Positions 60,784-64,000 of a DNA stretch of 64,000 bases are shown here, in pieces (the first letter of the stretch is position 1; the number at the start of each line of letters is the position of its first letter). The stretch spans positions 26,580 through 90,579 of the forward strand of contig NZ_BONV01000051.1 of the NCBI RefSeq assembly GCF_016862895.1. The letters are read 5' to 3'. Position numbers and translations under genes: made by a program. The notes under the pieces were generated by a model. The model saw nothing but the letters and a program-made list of their open reading frames with translations, was not told where the DNA came from and did no database searches. This DNA is from Planotetraspora kaengkrachanensis (lineage in GTDB: Bacteria > Actinomycetota > Actinomycetes > Streptosporangiales > Streptosporangiaceae).

Positions 60784-62112
60784 ATGGACTACGCAATCCC
60801 GACGGGCATCGTCCTCGTCACCGGTGTCGTGCTCGCCATCGTCGCGCAGTGGAAGGGCTGGAAGCCCTCACTCGCCGTCACGCTGGCGATCGGCGTGGGC
60901 TTCCGCGTGCTGATCCTCGTGCTCTCGGCCAAGGACAGCTGGCAGCCGATCGACTTCGTCAACAGCTTCAGACCGGCCGGCGAGGCCATCGTGCAACATC
61001 ACGACCCGGTCCTGGAGAGCAACGGCGGCTGGCACTTCCTGCCGACCATCCCCTACGTGTACGGCCTGCTGCTGTGGCTGGGCATCCCCTGGGAGGTCGC
61101 CGGACGCCTCGTCACGGTCGTCGCCGACATCGTGCTGATCCCGCTGGTCGGCAAGCTCGCCGGAGGATCCGCCCAACGGCTCCGCGCGTTCCAGTACGCG
61201 TGCAACCCGCTCGCCATCCTCGTCGCGTCGGTGCACGGGCAGGTCGAGCCCGTCTCGCTGGTATTCGGCGTCGCCGCCTACGTCGTCGCGCGCGGCCCGG
61301 GCGGCTGGCAGCCGTCGGCCGTCCTCCCGTGGCGGCGGCCGGGTGACCTGTTCCGGCGGTTCATCCATCCCGTCGACGTCGACCGGGCGGCCACCTCGAG
61401 GGCCATCTGGGCGGGGCTGCTGATGGGCATGGCGCTGTGCGCGAAGAGCTGGCCGGTGATCCTCATCCCCGGCATGCTCATGCTCCTCCCGGGGCCGCGC
61501 TCCCGTCTGATCTCCCTGATCGCCGCGGGAATTCCGCCGGTCTTCTTCCTGCTCACGCTGCCCATCGGCGGCTGGACGGCCTGGGGACAACTGCCCGAGG
61601 TCCTCAAGACGATCGGACTGCGGCCCGGTGACGTGCGCCCGATCACCGGCGACTGGGGATGGACGGCGATCCTCAACGGCGGCGACTGGGTCCTGAACCC
61701 CACGGCGCTGAAGCTCGGCCAGTACATGATCTACGCCGCGGTGGTGTTCTGCCTGATCTGGTGGCGCAAGGCCGATCCCATCGATGTGACGATCGCGATC
61801 GTGCTGGCCTTCATGATCTTCACGCCGCGACTCGGGGCGCAGTACCTGATGTGGTTCATGCCGTTCCTCGTCGCGCGCCCCACCCGTTGGGCATGGCCCG
61901 CGATCATCGGCTGCGCCGCCTGGTCGGCGGTCGGTTACCTCGTGCTGACGCAGTTCACCGGCGAGAAGTGGGGCGAGTTGCACTCGCCCTGGGCGATGAG
62001 CTCGATCATCCTGTTCCCCGTGCTCATCGCCGCGATGCCGTGGGGTCGCAGGAGGTCCGACGGCGTCACGTCCATCCCCGCCGACGTCAAGGCCGCCCGC
62101 GTGGACGCCTGA
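60784..62112 (+). CDS. GT-C-type polyprenyl-dependent glycosyltransferase
   Basis: The 442-residue protein has about 11 helices with periplasmic loops (SAKDSWQPIDFVNSFRPAGEAIVQHHDPV and WGWTAILNGGDWV), resembling GT87/DUF2029-type mannosyltransferases. An acidic residue pair in the first loop (QPIDF) may be the base. The substrate is unknown; cell-envelope glycan or lipoglycan extension is the family role. ATG 60784 is chosen over a TTG at 60760. Confidence 0.75.
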   Translation: MDYAIPTGIVLVTGVVLAIVAQWKGWKPSLAVTLAIGVGFRVLILVLSAKDSWQPIDFVNSFRPAGEAIVQHHDPVLESNGGWHFLPTIPYVYGLLLWLGIPWEVAGRLVTVVADIVLIPLVGKLAGGSAQRLRAFQYACNPLAILVASVHGQVEPVSLVFGVAAYVVARGPGGWQPSAVLPWRRPGDLFRRFIHPVDVDRAATSRAIWAGLLMGMALCAKSWPVILIPGMLMLLPGPRSRLISLIAAGIPPVFFLLTLPIGGWTAWGQLPEVLKTIGLRPGDVRPITGDWGWTAILNGGDWVLNPTALKLGQYMIYAAVVFCLIWWRKADPIDVTIAIVLAFMIFTPRLGAQYLMWFMPFLVARPTRWAWPAIIGCAAWSAVGYLVLTQFTGEKWGELHSPWAMSSIILFPVLIAAMPWGRRRSDGVTSIPADVKAARVDA

Positions 62113-62127
62113 CGAAGGCGGCCCGCG

Positions 62128-62538
62128 CTATCTGACGATCAACCGGACCAGGTGGCCGTGGCTCTTGAAGCCGGGCGGGTCGCCGTCCAGGACGCCGGTG
62201 ACGCAGTCGAACACGCCGGGCTCGCTCTGCCGTACGAAGAAGGCGGGCTCGGCGATCGCGGACAGCAGGCGGATCGCGTCACGGTGGATGTGCACGCCCT
62301 CCCGGTCGCCGGAGAGCGAGACCGTGACCTCATAGACGCCGTCGTCGAGCAGGCGCTCTCCGAGCAGGAGCCATTCGGACCCGCACGCACGCCGCAGATG
62401 CGGGAGCAGGTGCGCCTCAGGGTCCTCGGTCACCCAGCCGTCCCGCCGCATGGCCTCAAGCAGTCTCCGCACCTGGGGCTCCATCGCGGACGCGTCGGTG
62501 ATTCCCGTCAGGCGCTCGTCGGTGTCCCATCGCCGCAT
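62128..62538 (-). CDS. Hypothetical protein, 136 residues
   Basis: I do not recognise the family. The sequence is soluble, with an N-terminal helix (MEPQVRRLLEAMRRDGWVTE) and a beta-rich remainder (VYEVTVSLSGDREGVHIHRDAIRLLSAIAEPAFFV). TAGTGT lies six bases before the ATG with no ribosome binding site, so it is likely leaderless. It is convergent with the glycosyltransferase gene and 35 bases from the AI-2E-like gene on the same strand. Confidence 0.65.
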   Translation of the reverse strand: MRRWDTDERLTGITDASAMEPQVRRLLEAMRRDGWVTEDPEAHLLPHLRRACGSEWLLLGERLLDDGVYEVTVSLSGDREGVHIHRDAIRLLSAIAEPAFFVRQSEPGVFDCVTGVLDGDPPGFKSHGHLVRLIVR

Positions 62539-62573
62539 GCTCAGACACTACGCGCGAGGTGGACGTCGCGCCT

Positions 62574-63680
62574 TCACCTGTGTACGTCCGGGCGCGGCTC
62601 CGCGGGAGTCGCTTGTGACGGTTCGGCAGGAGCCGTCGAGGGTTCGTCCGGCAATCGGCCGGATATGAGGGCGGCCGTCCACTTGCTGTCCGGATCGCTG
62701 TCGATCAGCAGCGCGCGGACCAGGAGGCTCAGCGGAATCGCGAGCAGCGCGCCGAGAGGGCCGAGCACCCATGCCCAGATGATCAGTGAGAGGAACGTGG
62801 CCGTGGTGGAGAGCCCCACGGCGTCGCCCAGGAACTTCGGCTGGATGAACGACTGGATCACGACGTTGATCGCGATGTACGCGACGATCACCAGGATCAT
62901 CGTCTTCGGGCCGCCCTCGAGCAGGCCGAGCAGAGCGGGGGGAACGAGCCCGAGGATGAAGCCGATGTTCGGGATGTAGTTCGTGATGAGCGCCAGCACG
63001 CCCCACAGCAGGGGGAGGGGGACGCTGAGGATGGCCAGGACCGTCACGTCGAGCGCCGAGCAGATCAATCCGAAGATGGTCGAGACCACCAGGTAACGGC
63101 GGGTGCGGGACGTGAACGACTTGAGCGCCACGGCCAGTTGCGGCCGCTCCTTGGCGGCGGCGTCGACTATCCGGGAGAACACCGGCGCGTCCAGGCTCAT
63201 CGCCAGGAGGAGCACCACGATCAGGAAGAGGCTCGACAACACCCCGAGGAGGCTGCTCAGCACGCCCTGCGCGACCTCGATCATTTTGCCCGGATCGAAC
63301 GAGGACAGCGCCTTGTTCAGCTGCTCGCTTCCGTAGCCGAGACCCGCGGCCCAGTGCTGGAGATCGGCGACCATCGTGTTGAACTGCGTCGAGTACGTGG
63401 GCGCGAGGATCGCCAGTTGCGCGGCGGCAAGGGAGAGGACCGCCACCATGCCGGCCAGAACGAGCAGGACGACCGCCAGTGGGACGGCGACCTGTACCCA
63501 TACCGGGGCTCGATGCCGGGAGAGCCACCCGCGAAGGGGGGAGACCGCGATGACCAGGGTGAGCGCCAGGATCACCGGGCCGACGATGGACCCGACGGCC
63601 TGAATGCCGGCCAGGGTGACGACAGCGGCTGCTGCGCCGAGCATGGCGACGAGTGCGCGAGGGATCCGCTGTGGAGGCAC
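62574..63680 (-). CDS. AI-2E-family (TqsA/PerM-like) permease
   Basis: The 368-residue protein has seven to eight helices and the family hallmark ITNYIPNIGFILGLVPPALLGLLEGGPKTMILVIV (two runs), followed by NVVIQSFIQPKFLGDAVGLSTTATFLSLIIWAWVLGPLGALLAIPLS. Despite the name, few members are shown to move AI-2; some export other solutes or act as ion antiporters. The C-terminal ~45 residues are Pro/Ala-rich. The GTG start is followed by PPQRIPRALV. Confidence 0.88.
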   Translation of the reverse strand: MPPQRIPRALVAMLGAAAAVVTLAGIQAVGSIVGPVILALTLVIAVSPLRGWLSRHRAPVWVQVAVPLAVVLLVLAGMVAVLSLAAAQLAILAPTYSTQFNTMVADLQHWAAGLGYGSEQLNKALSSFDPGKMIEVAQGVLSSLLGVLSSLFLIVVLLLAMSLDAPVFSRIVDAAAKERPQLAVALKSFTSRTRRYLVVSTIFGLICSALDVTVLAILSVPLPLLWGVLALITNYIPNIGFILGLVPPALLGLLEGGPKTMILVIVAYIAINVVIQSFIQPKFLGDAVGLSTTATFLSLIIWAWVLGPLGALLAIPLSLLVRALLIDSDPDSKWTAALISGRLPDEPSTAPAEPSQATPAEPRPDVHR

Positions 63681-64000
63681 GTTTCGGTTTCTACCCCTTC
63701 TTTGAGGAAAGATCCGACAATTGGATCAGACGTTGGCGCCGGTCCTTCCGCTGTTTTCCAGCAGCTCTTCCGGCGGTTTCCCAGCTTGCCGTGTCGGTAC
63801 GGATGCCGCACCGATACACGGATGCCAACAGCCGGGGAGGCCGATGCGTTCCTGATCCGGCCCGCGCCGTCCATCGCGGAACTCGTCCGACCCGGCGGCG
63901 CAGGGGCCGTGCGTGGCATCGGGGGTGAGCCAGGAGTCGGCTCCCGGCGTGCATCGTGTTTCGGATCAAGCTGGTCTCAAGGGCTGCTAATCTTGTGGTT
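63681..64000. other. Non-coding end of window
   Basis: These 320 bases hold the promoter region of the AI-2E-like gene on the reverse strand and nothing convincing on the plus strand. TAATCT at 63988-63993 could be a -10 for a gene beyond the window, but no matching -35 is clear. Confidence 0.35.

Overview
The window comes from a high-GC actinomycete chromosome. Almost all codons end in G or C, GTG and TTG starts with strong AGGAGG-type ribosome binding sites are common, and the order ffh-rpsP-khpA-rimM-trmD-rplS-lepB-lepB-rnhB-DUF2469 ... yraN-comM-dprA-xerC ... rpsB-tsf-pyrH-frr-cdsA-rlmN is the classic actinobacterial housekeeping block. The protein flavour (DUF222/HNH protein, double DivIVA-domain protein, SUFU-domain protein, CBM2/GH18 chitinases, AfsR/BTAD regulator) points to a filamentous soil form, most likely of the Streptosporangiaceae. 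That family assignment is inference.

Layout. 1-1199: 3' part of a GT39-like membrane glycosyltransferase. 1.4-8.6 kb: SRP protein Ffh, ribosomal proteins S16 and L19, rRNA/tRNA maturation proteins (RimM, TrmD, KhpA), two tandem type I signal peptidases, RNase HII and a DUF2469 protein. 8.7-13.7 kb: M23 peptidase-like protein meeting a reverse-strand yraN-comM-dprA-xerC operon. A 200-bp non-coding stretch full of DnaA-box-like sequences follows. 14-17.5 kb: CoA-transferase, MFS exporter and divergent ArsR-type regulator. 17.8-24.4 kb: rpsB-tsf-pyrH-frr-cdsA, a SUFU-domain protein, and rlmN. 24.6-28.5 kb: DUF222/HNH protein behind a LexA-box promoter, and a small ABC exporter. 28.6-31.1 kb: a translationally coupled run of double DivIVA-domain protein, 31-codon ORF, nitrilase and cyclase. 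31.1-38.8 kb: polyamine-type uptake and catabolism locus (Lrp/AsnC regulator, aminobutyraldehyde dehydrogenase, PotA-D-B-C transporter, PuuB-like FAD oxidase). 38.8-48.8 kb: accessory metabolism, including a phosphotriesterase-like protein lacking expected metal ligands, GT4 glycosyltransferase, DMT transporter, SDR, SnoaL-like protein, VC0807-like membrane protein, LLM flavin oxidoreductase, LysE exporter, a selenium-binding protein/methanethiol oxidase coupled to a His-rich membrane protein, and a siderophore-interacting flavoprotein. 48.8-53.7 kb: giant AfsR/BTAD-NB-ARC regulator convergent with a DrrAB-type ABC exporter. 54.1-60.5 kb: four consecutive secreted GH18 chitinase-like enzymes with CBM2, CBM4/9-like and FnIII modules. 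60.5-64 kb: micro membrane protein, GT-C glycosyltransferase, hypothetical protein and AI-2E-family permease.

How the parts work together. The first third serves translation, secretion and DNA uptake/maintenance. The 31-39 kb locus reads as import of putrescine/spermidine-like amines, their oxidation to aminoaldehydes, and dehydrogenation to GABA-like acids under an Lrp-type regulator. The chitinase block looks like one inducible degradative island: a single operator-like palindrome and a large leader hairpin precede the first gene, and a 21-bp hairpin made of a locally repeated element separates genes two and three.

The best candidates for something little described are the CGTGATCATGCAC repeat family between chitinase genes, the DnaA-box-like cluster upstream of the CoA-transferase gene, the DivIVA-microORF-nitrilase-cyclase coupling, the selenium-binding protein/His-rich membrane protein pair, and the LexA-box promoter of the DUF222/HNH gene. 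No tRNA, rRNA, CRISPR array, insertion sequence or prophage was seen. Hairpin and operator calls are by eye.
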